From: Sialis fuliginosa
Taxonomy: Eukaryota; Arthropoda; Insecta; Megaloptera; Sialidae
Assembly (NCBI GenBank): GCA_961205875.1
Contig: OY540809.1
Span: forward strand, 9,684,267-9,748,266
Reading direction: 5' to 3'
DNA length: 64,000 bases
How positions within the stretch are numbered: the first letter of the stretch is position 1; every line of letters begins with the position of its first letter. The notes under the pieces were generated by a model that did not search any database, was not told the origin of the DNA, and was given only the letters and a program-made list of their open reading frames with translations. Positions 36,584 to 48,980 of the stretch are shown here, piece by piece. The position numbers and the translations under genes were made by a program.

Positions 36584-39476
36584 CTTGCACGGAGGTATTT
36601 GTAAATTCTATATGAAATTAATAAATAAATCTGATAAAAAGTCAACTTTAGGGAGCTTTACACAGTGAAGGAGCATGCAAAAAAGATTGCCAGTAAGGCC
36701 TACTATAAAAATTAGCCAAGACCATGAAATTTTTAGTTAAAAAAAATAAGAAATTCCACCCTTATTTTTGTTAATAAAATAAGAGCATAATAAAATAATG
36801 CAATGTTACGAAATCCTTAAAAATTCGCGATCTTAAATATTTAGTTGTAAGTACTTAGTAAGGTAAGTCAATACAATTGTAATTTTAATTTATTTAATGA
36901 AGTATTTAGAAAAATAATTTTAGATATAAGACAACATTTTTATTAATTTATATACTATTTTAATTACCAAACTATCGATATCACCAAATAATTTTAAAAT
37001 GATGTAACCTGTTGACATTCTTGTAAAATAAAAACTGTATTTATGTGACTATAAACAAGGAATATATTTACAATAACAATTGAAGTATATGCATGAATGT
37101 AAAAGATATCGTTAAAGTGTAACTGAACCGTTTTCACAATACTACCTATATTTAATGTTTACAGTAACAATGGTCTGTTTATGATGCTATAACATTTCTG
37201 TCTGAAGATGAATGCATTATGGTTTTTGTTATCGATGAAGTAGTAATAAAAGCATTTAATTTGCAACGGACTGTATAATATTATTCATGTTTAAATTTTA
37301 TGACAAATAAATAGTTATAGTAAATATTTTTGTTGTGTAAATAAATGATTATTTTGAATATCAATCACAAAATGCAAATTAATGTCGAATATTTCGATTT
37401 AAGCGAGTTGGTCAGATAAACTTACTTATTAATAATGTTAACCTTCTTATATGTATTAAATACATATAGTATAAGTACTTTTAAGCCTATAATTTTCATA
37501 TTCGATATTTTGATGGAAATATCCATTTTGCCCTTCCCTGAATCCATTCCGACTATTTTTGCATGAAATCTGTGTCTGTCTGTCAGTCTATAATAGACGA
37601 TCTAACTCAAAAACGATAAATCATAGAAAGATGAAATTTTATATTTAATTTTCGTCTGGAAAGTTTTATTTTTGAAAACGATTTTACAATCAGAAACGTA
37701 TTTTTCGAATTATTTCTGAAAAAAGTGCAAATAAAAAAGGTGTATAAGTAAATCCCATTGTATCAATGCCAGCTCTTTTTTTCAAATCATTCTCTTTCTG
37801 CGCAAATATTACAGATATTATAAATAATTAAGAAACTGTCAGAATGAAAGACCATATAAAATTCGATTAAATCTAAGGATCATATCACAAAGAACAAAAA
37901 ACTTGGTGGCCAATTAATTTGATGAAGTTAATAAATCCATTATTAAATAATGACTTAATAATATATTAATATCTATTTGTAAATCTAAATTTTAATAATT
38001 ATGAAGCTGTTAAAATAATATGACCACACAGATATAATGAAATTTGTTTTAATCACTTAATATCGTTAAAAAGTGTATTTAACTTTTATCTTTGGCTGTT
38101 TCCTGAATAATAATTACAAATCTTTCTATTACATTGACGAAAATTTAAAAAATAAAATAAACGATTTCTGTTTAATTAAAAACACAAAAACAAATATAAA
38201 ATAAAAAAGTACGTGTAAAAAAAAACGAATTTTAAAACATATATCAACATAAAGGTTCACACTGCATATATCTTTATTAATTTTTATAACAAATTTTACA
38301 TATAGAGTACTTGTGAGCTTTATTGGCGCCTTAGGCAAGCCATAAATTTGGCGCCATAAGCAAATAAAATATAAAAAATTCCGAAAATTTTGTAATCTTT
38401 GTTTGGGAGCATGTTGTTTTTGAAAAAAAAATCTTCTAAGAGTGTTTAAAATACTGAAGTTTCAGTTCAATGCTGTTTTTGAATTTGATCTTTAAAAAGT
38501 TTTTTTTTTTAAATTTGATTTTCGATCAGCGCCATAAAGGTATTGTCTATGTTACTCCAGGCACTACGACGCTTTCATAAGGACAGTAATATATACTAAA
38601 AACAAACTTAGGTGCAGAGGGGTAAGTGCAGAAACGGGTTCTTTTTATTATAATACGAGTGAAATTGTAATAGCTAATATGTATGTAGTGAACTACTAAA
38701 AGTTAATATCAGCTTGTTTAAAAAGTTCACTACTCCAAAACTAAACAACTTATTTTGATGCGGTAAAAAACATTTTATACTAGGTGTATTCACAATTCTG
38801 CTCTTGCCCCATAGCATATGAAATAAAGCTTCAAAGCAGAAAATGGGGCAAGTGCACTGTATTTGACATTTTTTACAATTTCCTATCATAATGCAAATAC
38901 ATATATAAAGAAAATTGGCGTCCTATTCAATTTAAACTGGTCAGTAATAACTGCACAATCATTTGATACTGAAAATATTAAATATTTATATAACAGATTG
39001 CAAATAGTCCAACTATGCAAAAACCGGTCTGCACTTACCCCACTGCACCTTATAGAAAAAATTATATCAATAATCTTATTTTTTTAAATAAAACGAATGA
39101 AAAAATACAAAATTGAATTTGAAATAAGACATCTTTCAACTAACAAAATATCTCGTGTACGATTACAGATTTGATGAATGAAACCAGTCGGTCACTAAAT
39201 TAAGATAGAACGGCGTTAAAAAACGTAACAGAAAAATGATTACGTGAGTTTGATTGGACGGTTTATAAGTGGAGGGCGGTGGCGCGTCATTTGTCTTCTA
39301 TTTTTAAAAATTACTGCCCAGGCTCGGCTTCTCCGTGTAGTTACTATAAATATATTATAACGTATGCATATCTGATTGTGATTCAACAAAAATCCTCAAT
39401 ATTATTGTAGGCTGTTTTTATTTATGTAATTTTCTATTTATATTGCATGCAAAGAAAAAGTCTAGAATGCAAATGC
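36584..39476. other. Intergenic, dispersed repeat text
   Basis: No gene is recognised. The 37500-37760 block (CTGTGTCTGTCTGTCAGTC, then AACTCAAAAACGATAAATC) reads like an insect dispersed repeat. GGCGCC-rich text at 38325-38355 resembles a hAT end without a partner. Confidence 0.4.
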
Positions 39477-39478
39477 AC

Positions 39479-39716
39479 GGAAAAAAATATACTGTAAGAA
39501 TTACAGTTTTTCTTGACTATCCCGGATATAGTACCTAAGCGAAAACATACAATATTTAACTCTTTGAAACTGCAATATAAATTGATGGATAAACTGCAAA
39601 CATTACAGCCTAAAATTATATTATTACAGTTTCAGACAGTAAAATATTATATGTTTTCGTTTACTATCCGGAATAGACAGGAAAAACTAATTCTTATAGT
39701 ACCTATATTTTTTTCC
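39479..39716. mobile_element. MITE family F, copy 1 (238 bp)
   Basis: The ends GGAAAAAAATATACTGTAAG and, inverted, GGAAAAAAATATAGGTAC are terminal repeats next to a second inner pair around ATTACAGTTTTTC. A second copy, itself interrupted, lies at 57591-57995. Confidence 0.65.
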
Positions 39717-39720
39717 TTGT

Positions 39721-41329
39721 GTCGATTTTTATTAAAATGTACAAATATACATTCATAGCGGTATATTTAAGTGAAATATATACAAAAATAAAATATAAGA
39801 TTTTTAAATACTTAATTTAACTTCACAGAGGAAAAAGTACATATAACCTTACATCTAAAAATATAGAAAAATTTGCATTGGAAAGTAAGTAAGATATTTT
39901 TTTACGACGCGATGACCAAAAAAAGTTCATTTCCTCGCCACGCCGGCCCCCCTATAGCTCTGGGCCCCCAGGCTAGAGTCCTGTCGTTCGCTTAAATTTA
40001 GATTTAGATTGAAATTGTCAAAAAATTAAAAATAAACGAAAAAATAATCAGGTGCGTCGTTAAGAAAAATTTCGAACTAATATTTTTTTAGTAAAATTGT
40101 ATAAAAATTAAACTAACTATCTTTGGTGAATTAAGCACGAGGAAGCACTGTGTATTTACTTGGCAGATGTTTTTTTAAATACAATGTGAATTTACATTTA
40201 TATTTTACCTGTCCTCCTCCCCCTTCTTTACCACACTCAGTTCTTAGTTAATGAACAGCCCCATAGTTACCAATTTATAAAATTGTGAATATTATGTTTA
40301 TCGATTTGAAGTTCCGGTTGATATAAAATATATAAAGGTTATATTTGCAAAATATTATAACTAATTATGTAAGAAGTATCTACACAAATATACTTATCAA
40401 TAACTATTAATCTTATATACTAACCAATTAAATAAACATTAGCATTTGTCACGTCAGGATATCCAATAAAAAAAACTGAATAAAAACCGCGAATTACAAT
40501 TTAAAATAAGTATACTTAAAGCACTCACACACACACATACACACACACAAAGGCACGCACAAACAAGTTACAAAGCTAATAACAAGCAAGTTATTTTTTT
40601 GCCCTAATTTCATAAAACACAAGCCCCCCAAAAGGCGTGTACAACAACTACATTGTGGGTGTACAGAAGGGGGACAGAGGGCCACCGCGGTGTGGGGCAA
40701 AATCTTCCCGCCATGGACCACTCGTCCGCTACTTAGCGTCTCAAACGTGATGAGTAAGTTCGCGGAGACTCATGTCGAAAATGTTCCACGAAATTTATCG
40801 TATTTAGTTATGTCTTAAATATATTTATGATTCACTTAAAATTATTTATATCATTGAATTAAATTATTTTTGACACTATATTAGACTTCGTTAATGATGT
40901 TGAAATTATTTTAATATGTATTAATGTAAAAATGATTCACTAAAACTAAATGTATGCATAAGAAGTATTCAAATAAATCGATAACTAATGTGATGCATTA
41001 AAAGTGATTGTTTAAATTTTGGTGTAACATTTTTAATATGATGTTTTAAAAGATTATTGTTTTTCTTAGTATTGTATGACTAAACTGTATTTTGTAATTC
41101 AAAAAAGTATTTTTGTTGACTAATAAAAATGATACGTATATTTTTTGAATAGTAAATTGTAATAGTTTCGAAAAAAAAATTCAAATAATAAAAATAAAAA
41201 ATAATAGGAAGTAATTACAACTTTAAGATCGTTTAACGACCTAATTTCCAAGAACACATTTTATAATACTTGCACCTTCATCAATCAATAAGATCAATCT
41301 AGACGTACAAACAGACCGAACGCAATTTT
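39721..41329. other. Intergenic upstream of the ETS gene
   Basis: No gene is recognised. A hAT-like scrap lies near 39945-39990 (GGGCCCCCAGGCTAGAG). The dispersed block shared with 29745 lies at 40130-40175. A CA microsatellite is at 40525-40549. A GC-richer patch at 40640-40760 may be regulatory. Confidence 0.45.
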
Positions 41330-41588
41330 GAAGTATAATTTAAAAGCGGCGGACCCTACATAAGAGAAATTGGATTTCCGCGAAACACGCATTGATAAAT
41401 GCAACAACCGGTCAACTGTGTGTCTGTAAGTTCCGATGTTTCGGTTTTATAACGCGATCGCCGGAAGCAGGGTTTTTCCTATGCAGTTAGAGTGAGCGCG
41501 GTAAAAGTTACTCATGCAGTCTTGAGTTTTCTCAGAAACTATTTCCAATGTCCGGTTGATTCATAAATCTCAGCGGTACACAGTCACA
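41330..41588 (+). promoter_or_regulatory. ETS gene promoter and 5' leader
   Basis: A CpG-containing interval leads into the first coding exon. A TATA-like TTTTATAA lies at 41445-41452 and an initiator-like GCAGTT at 41483-41488, about 35 bases on. Three tiny ATG-stop units follow: 41481 (four codons), 41514 (three) and 41548 (three). They would act as upstream ORFs if the leader includes them. The transcription start is inferred. Confidence 0.45.
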
Positions 41589-44500
41589 ATGTTGGCCTCG
41601 CGAGCCAGTAATGTCCGCTCGGCGATTCAGTGCAGACCGGTGGCCAAAAATGGAACAAAAACAAAGTGCTGTTGTGGTGGAAACGTTGGCTGTGGAATGT
41701 GTTTGGTTGAAAGTGCGAGGGAGTCCCATACGGGGAAGAAATACCCAGTGGAGGTTTCCTTTACTGAACGAGACTTGAAAAATCCTAGGCATGATTATGT
41801 GCGGATGAAAATACTGAAACGGTTATTGAAAAAACCGCAACTCAATAAGGATAAAAAGTGCAAAATTGTGAAGAGGAAAGTGGTCACTGAGTTAGATCTA
41901 AAGGAAAAACAGAAAAAGGTTACGTTGAAAAAGTTCAAAAACTTTCAGTCAAGGTTAGTTAATCAAAATGGAGGAAAGGTGTCATCTAAAAATAAATCAA
42001 AAAGGCCAAACTTGGATTCGAATAAGAAAAATAACCTAAAACTACTTGAAATTGAAAAATTATGTACAAATTTAAATGTAAATAAACAATTGCGTCAAAA
42101 AATAAAGAATAAAACATTAAAAATAATAGTAGATAATAAAATTGATATCAATAAAGTTAATAAAAATAATGGAGCAGAATGGAATTGTATATACGACAAA
42201 ATAATTAGAAGTGAAAACAATTGTTCCTTATCTAATAATCAGTTTATTGAAATTAATGAATGCAGTGCAGAAACTAATAACATATTGAGTTCTAATAATA
42301 ATAGTTTTTGTTTAGTACCTGAAACAACAAATGAAATAATCAACCGAGATAAATTAATAATAAATAGTAATAATTTATTAAATAAATCTGCTCAAAAACA
42401 GTGTGATTTTAGTTTAATAAATGCACTCGATGCAAACGGTTGTGAATATGATAATGAAAATCAAATACAGACAGAGAATACGGAGGCTGGAGATATGAAG
42501 ACTATAAAAATAATATCAATTACATCTCTACCGAAAAGTAAATTTAAATCATTTAACAATTATACTTCTCAACTGAACATATCTGAAATAAAAAACAAAC
42601 TCATAAACAATAATCATTTAGAGCACAACAAATCAATAACGATAAGTGATGGTAGTAAAAGTAATTTAAAATGCGATGAACATAAATATAATTTACAGCC
42701 TTTGACCGGTAATAAATCGAACGCAAGTACCGGAGAAGGTGTTTCGCTCAACACCGATATTCAAATCGCGAAATGTGGCGGGGAATCTTATCACAACAGC
42801 AGACCACTATCTGTAAATCCTGAATCCGCTAACCGTAGCGCTGTAACAGTCGTGCCATGCCGCGATGAATCATGTGGCTCAGTTACCGGCGCGAACCAAG
42901 CAGCGACGGTGAGTCAAGTGCCACCGAGAGACACTTTTTTACACGCCGTCGATTCATCTAACCAGCACACGTCTGGATGTTCAGTGACTCAAAGATACAA
43001 TACACATAAAACAGAGATATCATGTGATGTTCCCGTTAGTTGGGATAACAATCGGGAACAGCCCGGATGTTACGATCATATAACACTTAAGTACAAATCA
43101 GTAGTTCCTGTTGATACAGTACAAATTCCTGTTACGTACCAAGATACTTATTGGGATTATAAGGAATATTATGAAAATAATGTGCTAGATCAAAATATAC
43201 AATTTAATTATAATAATTTCAATTACGTTGATAATTTTAAAATAAAAAATGGGATTATGGATAATCCGTTACAAACAGATAAACAAGAAATGGCGCCAGT
43301 CGAGGGAAGTTATTTTAGGCCTATCGATTCTGAAGGGTACCGGCCAAACGTACCAGCTGGATTTGAGTCAGATAGTAGTGCTGAAAAAGATGATTTTCTT
43401 GAAAACACACTACAAAGTTTACTTAGAAACACTGATAAAGAATACGATAGACGTTGTGAAGAATTGCCTGTTATTCCTGGGGAGTTATTTGAGGATGTTT
43501 CGATGGAACATATTCTGTCTGAAGCGCAGAGAACGTTGTATCTACAAACCCCGCCAGAGAGTGTTGCTAGTTCCTACGACACCACACTTAGATCTCCAGA
43601 ATGTTCAAGATTATTCCCAGCTCACAGTGTTAATTTTGATTCAGCTAGCCCGGTTAGTATTAACTGTGAAAGTGTGGGTTCTAATACCCGAAACAGCGAC
43701 AGAAGTGAGATAGAGCTAACTGAGTTGTGCAGTTCAGAAATACACAGACAGAATAGTGACTATAGTTCAGTTTGTTCGTTTGAGGAAAATTGTTCTGATA
43801 AACAAAGTGACATGTGTACACAGAAAGTTTTTGAAGAACTTGGACAGAAAGATTTACCAGGTGAAAATGTGAGTGAAAAATCTAATAAAAAAGTTGTGGA
43901 AAAGGACTCTAAAGAAAAGAAAATGAAGAAACAAAAACGATCGAGTAAAAAACAAGAGTGTAAAAGTAAAGAAACTGTAAGTGAAAGTGAGAAAAGTGGA
44001 AATTCAGGCAACGAAGATGAGGATAAAGAGAAAAGTGAGACACAAAACTCTATGGTTTTAGTTCCTACAGGTATGATTTCATTAATTACATTTTATTGTA
44101 TTATTAAAATTATTAAATTATTACTAAAGAAAGTATATATATATATATATTTATTATAAATAATAACAATATATTTGTCTAAACGTTTTATAAATAGATA
44201 TATTTTCCTTATTGTTTTCAAAATAATTTACCTGTTTTCTTTATCTACTATTGAAATGCACCTATTAAAATTAAATTAAAATTATTAATATCATTTGATA
44301 ATCTTCAAAAGGCATGTATATAAATGTGATATAATGGAAATTTTTTTGGTTTTCAGTCAATGTTTTTCTCTTCATAAATTATAGATGCAATGTGAAATTT
44401 TTATCATGTAATGTCATTTGTATCTTAAAGATAGCATTAAGCATGTTAGGAATTATGTATTTTTTTAATATCACACCAACTATAATAGTGTCAGTTATTT

Positions 44501-45681
44501 GAAAAATGTAAAAACGCTATTTTTCCATATTTTATTAAAATATTAAAAATATATATTATTGTTATGCAGTCTTGTAAATGTAAATACAAACTTACTATAA
44601 TTTTTAAATATATTTATATGATAATAATATATTTATGTATATTAATTTTTAATAATTAATTTCCATATTAAAGCAAAAAAATAAATATGCCCTTGCATCT
44701 TGCTTTAAAAAAAATAATGTTATTAAAATCAGGGATCTGAACTCGAAACCCCAAAAAAAACCCGTATTGAACCTGAATCGAACCGCTATATTTCTAAGTC
44801 TACGAATCTGAATCTGAATTCGAATTTTTTCATGGATAACCGGTAACCATATATTTTTAAAAGGTTCAATAAATTAATTTTAATATTTTTAAAGTATATT
44901 TTGAATTTTATTGTAGTTTTATTGACTTATCAAGTCCACTACAAAAATTTACATCTTTTTTACTTTATTTTTTAATTCTATAATTGAATTACATTACAAT
45001 TTGCAAAAAAATCAGAAAAGTAAAGATTTCAATCATTAAAATATAATTTTATTTTTTGCCCTTTTTCTAGCCATATTTCAAAGGCTATTAATGTTTTTTT
45101 CTTCTTCAGAAAATGTTAATTATAAGTTTTTTCGAACATAAAAAAATAACGGTTTTTAAGTCCCTGCTTAAAATATTTTTTAACATATTTCATGTTTATG
45201 TATTTTATTGGGAACAATAAAAAACAATTTTATCTTGCAATTTTTTCACGAAAATAATGCACTTTATATTTAAGATATTTCAGCTGCTTTCCTTGTAGTA
45301 CAAAATTTATTAACTTTATTTAACAATAAAAATTATAAATATTTTAATTTTATAAAAACGATCCAACTATTTTCATTTTCTTCCCAGATCCTAGCGAGTG
45401 GACCGGCGATCACGTATGCTCTTGGCTAGCATGGTGCGCACAGCAATGGGCCCTTCAGCCTGCGCCCGACGCCACCAAGTTCCCACAGACAGGTGCTGAA
45501 CTCTGCGCCTTGTCCCGTGCGCAACTCGTAGAAGCTGCCGGAGGTTGCGCTCGCAGCGGACGTGTCCTAGCTGCGCACTTGGCACATTTACGCCACGCAG
45601 CAACTGGTAGGGCGTCCAGCCCGATGCAAGATGATGTCGCAGATGAGTTACCAGCTCCTGAAGGAGACGTCAAGAACGATG
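41589..45681 (+). CDS. ETS-family transcription factor, 5' part with PNT domain
   Basis: Two exons are supported, 41589-44070 and 45388-45681, joined by a GT-AG intron in phase (CCTACAG/GTATG; CCCAG/ATCC). They code 925 residues plus one base and then a donor (GATG/GTGAGT), so the gene continues. The start is the ATG in GTCACAATG; an in-frame TTG upstream is ignored. Exon 1 gives a long, probably disordered region: a cysteine cluster at residues 27-38 (CCCGGNVGCGMC), a Lys-rich basic block at about 70-120, an Asn-rich middle, an acidic/Ser part, and a Lys/Glu tract with KKMKKQKRSSKK near 785. Exon 2 gives a Pointed (PNT/SAM) domain at about 828-900: DPSEWTGDHVCSWLAW, TGAELCALSR, VLAAHLAHLRH. 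The VPTDP..W opening recalls the ERG/FLI group (Drosophila Ets65A or Ets21C), but GABPA and SPDEF also resemble it. The ETS DNA-binding domain is not in the window. Confidence 0.85.
44730..45165. mobile_element. hAT family C, complete copy in the ETS intron
   Basis: The ends CAGGGATCTGAACTCG and, inverted, CAGGGACTTAAAAACC are terminal repeats. Flanks ATTAAAAT and CTTAAAAT agree at 7 of 8. It lies in the intron between the two ETS exons, 222 bp before the PNT exon. Related fragments lie at 10690 and 20853. Confidence 0.8.
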
Positions 45682-46304
45682 GTGAGTAAAGTTGATTTTT
45701 TATTTATTTTATTTTACATCAAAGTAATAACATAATGTATGGAAAGATAACATTGAAGATATATATTTAAGATAAACGCATGTACCTCCTGTTCCCTTCT
45801 TATATAGGTATTCTTCCTCTACATCTATAAATTGATAAATAGATCTAAATAATGATAGAATTTTTCGTATATTTATAACATAATTCAATGTAGCTCCATT
45901 ACTGATGTAAATAAATAATTTCTTGATTATATCAACGTTTTCATCGTTAATATGTTACTTGTTATTATTTTTTAATGTTCACATTTATGTAAATTTTCGG
46001 TACCTAGATAATATGTATATTCAGTATTTTTTTGTGTGTATTGTACAAATTTCTTGGAATTGAATTAAACCAATTTGGCTGAACAATAGAAATATTAATT
46101 TAAATTAACGAATTTATGAGATCATCGTTGGTTCTATATTGTACACTGTTGTAATTTGTAACTGCTTTTTAATTTTATAATTGATTATAAAAAAAATAAT
46201 GTACATATACAAATATATAATTAATATTATTGGTTATTACAAGAAACATCAAATTGTTTTTTTATGCCTATTTCATTATTATGAATATTATATTTACGTA
46301 TGTA

Positions 46305-46505
46305 TGGTGATCAGGTCTCAAGTTTTCACCCGGAGTCTCAGGGTTTGTATACTGTTTCCCCGGACTCCGGGTTTCGGTGTAATTTCTCCGGGTTTTGTAA
46401 TAATGATGAATGATAGCAAGATATTTAACATAAAAATAAAAACGATAAAATAAAATAAAAAGGCAGGTCATTTACGTGGGTACAAAAACTAAAATCTGGT
46501 CACCC
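46305..46505. mobile_element. Tc1/mariner-like MITE, about 200 bp
   Basis: The left end TGGTGATCAGGTCTCAAG and the right end, inverted GGGTGACCAGATTTTAG, are terminal repeats. TA flanks both sides (46303-46304, 46506-46507). The ends resemble the common GGGTGACCAGA-type mariner MITEs of insects. No transposase frame. Confidence 0.6.
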
Positions 46506-47043
46506 TATATTTATGATATCTTCGTAGTTTTTCACTACTCGAATATTAAATTTATACCCAGGACACATATTGTGGTTTGCCTTTTTAAGTAGAAGTACTG
46601 ATCAGTGTTTTTCCTGATGATATAATACTCGCAGGTAGGTATTTAACTTATTTCTTAATTTATTATACGTAGATTATAATTCTTTCACTTTAAGAAGACA
46701 TATACGTATTTACACAAAATCTATTATAAGTTATTTATTTTAAATCAATACATTTTTTTTGTTATATTTTGAAAACTAATACTGCAATATGAGGTCTATA
46801 AATAACGTAAGACCTCATAAAAAGCCTCGTATCAATCAAGTTACATTCTATTCATCCTATTAGTGTAGTAGACAACGCGAACGTTAGGTTTGAGTTAGTG
46901 AAAAATTTCTCGATATAGGACAGTGCCTTGTAAATGTATAGGTTCCTATAGGCAAATTGAAGAATCTATGTGTTATTCTTAAATGTCGGACCAAAAAGAT
47001 TAAGTATAAATATAGAAGATCTACAAAAAGTGGAGTTATAAAG

Positions 47044-47369
47044 GTATTATAAAGGACCTAGCAAATTTGCTAGCTAGCAAGCACTTTCAAATGAGATATC
47101 AAACTTATATGACAGTTCTTTTGGAGTTTGTTGAAGACTTTGACAAGTTTCGCGTACGTGTTGTAGGTAAATACCAACGGTATTAAAACAGTGGTGATAT
47201 TATGAAAATTATTTTGTACGGTGAAAGATGCCAACTGTGTTACAATTAGTTGAAGTGTCACTGCTCTAAATTCCATAACTAATTCATATATACTAGTACA
47301 GAATTAATACCCCATTTGAAAGTAATTGCTAGCTAGCAAATTTTGCTAGCTCCTTTATAATACTGGACA
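47044..47369. mobile_element. MITE family D, copy 4
   Basis: It starts GTATTATAAAGGACCTAGC and ends GCTAGCTCCTTTATAATAC followed by TGGAC, with an inner palindromic block AATTTGCTAGCTAGCAA. It is the least damaged full-length family D copy here and is similar along its length to the outer parts of 27556-28252. Confidence 0.7.
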
Positions 47370-47520
47370 TTAGTCAGATTGGTTTTTTAACGGCTTGGAT
47401 GAATACATAAAAATGTAATACATTGGGCTAAGACAATCCTTGTTTCCTATATAACGGAAACAATATTATCTTAATATGAGAATATAATCTTAATTCAATT
47501 ATATTATTGTTTCTCTTTAA

Positions 47521-47817
47521 CCCTTTGGACGCGAAAGTCGACTAAAGTCGGTTGTATTTTTTTTTACCGTTGCACGCGGAAATCGACATTTTTGTATTTA
47601 AATTTTGTATTTATGTAAAATAAAAATTATATTAAAAAAAATGTGTTTTACTAAAACATTAATCCTCAATATACTACACACGAATATCAACTTCCTTATA
47701 TGCAATTTCATGTAAAATTGACATCATGAAAAGAAAATACAAAATAAAAAAATTAGACCACTTTTATTTTAATCGAAAAATGTGCACATTTTTAAGAATA
47801 AGTGTTTCGCGGCATGG
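47521..47817. mobile_element. TTAA-flanked MITE, 297 bp
   Basis: The left end CCCTTTGGACGCGAAA and the right end, inverted CCATGCCGCGAAACAC, are imperfect terminal repeats. TTAA flanks both sides (47517-47520, 47818-47821). The CCC start and TTAA target suggest a piggyBac-derived element. Confidence 0.6.
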
Positions 47818-48468
47818 TTAAAAGAAATACTTAAAGAATACTGTTAAATGAAAACAATAATGTGTATAGATATATGTATGTATAAGAAAATCTTCAAGTT
47901 AAAAAATAAATAATCACTAACATCGAAGTAGATCTGATACCAATCAAGTTAGATAATTTAAATAGCATTTCGATCAAACGCGTGTCCGCATTTGTTTGTT
48001 TGTTAAGTGACAATAACCTATGTCCATACGTGATACAAATACTTATCCACACCAAAACTTTCTCATGGAAAACCCATATCCTTGATGTACTGCGTTACAT
48101 TCGGCGCGACGGCCGAATTCTATGTATAGATAGATTTTTTTACTTCCTATTTGCATGCTAAATAGGCACTGCAATTATCTCAGAACGAGCTGAAAAATTT
48201 CTAAGAAAATGTAGCTCAAATAACGCAACATACAGGCGACTTGTAAATATGTTGAATCGTTTATTTAGTGTTATTATACTTTTTGTAATATTATAATATA
48301 ATGCCTATAATGTGGAAAAATTGTGTAAGTTAATTCTTGTAAGTATATTTATTTATAATTTATTTAATTGGGAAATTTCAAGGTAATAGTTTTTAATCGT
48401 GTGCGTATTTTATTACTGAAATTTTTATGAGTAATTTGAACATGTTCTGAATGTAAAAAAAGATCTAA

Positions 48469-48980
48469 GGTAATGGTACCAGTCTTGGCCGCTTTAAGAG
48501 CAATGTATACTATACTTTTTTGGGGGATTGATAGGCTACTTTTTTGTTATTCACATGAATTCATGTATATATATAATAAAATAAGGACTTCTTTATTAAA
48601 TCAATTTAATTACCAAAGTCCGCAAATATAATTATATTGTTTATGTTTTTTCTCTAGTAATATAACCAATAATGGGTACCTAGTGATGGACACTTGCTAA
48701 TGATAAGTACTACGACATAAAAGTTATAAAATTTGAAACAAAGTGAAGAAGATGCTATGATAATATAATAAATAGATTAATCTAATATATTTAGTTTAAA
48801 TGTCCACCATTTTGGCACCTATTGACCGATTGTCATCAAATTAAGATGTTTTACAGTTAAATGTCTATAGATTATGATTCAGTAATGGAAATAATCAAAT
48901 ATCAACAAATATTTCTAATTTAGTACATTTAATTAAATAAGAGTTCAACACTGGAGTATAATCCAAGACTGGATCCATAC
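48469..48980. mobile_element. Harbinger-like MITE family A, copy 2
   Basis: It starts GGTAATGGTACCAGTCTTGG and ends CCAAGACTGGATCCATAC, and matches 9036-9539 along its length in the same orientation. Shared inner text includes CCGATTGTCATCAAATTAAG and CAAATATCAACAAATATTTC. Confidence 0.75.

Noticed and set aside
41556-41588. Start of the ETS protein at an upstream TTG
   Set aside because: The TTG lies in the leader; the first in-frame ATG is at 41589 with an ACA context before it, a normal eukaryotic start.
43249-43713. 154-codon second plus-strand frame within ETS exon 1
   Set aside because: It overlaps the main 827-codon frame in another phase, and shows no domain or independent start context.
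45391-45673. Minus-strand open frames opposite the PNT exon
   Set aside because: They are shadows of a GC-rich coding exon whose plus-strand reading gives a clear Pointed domain.
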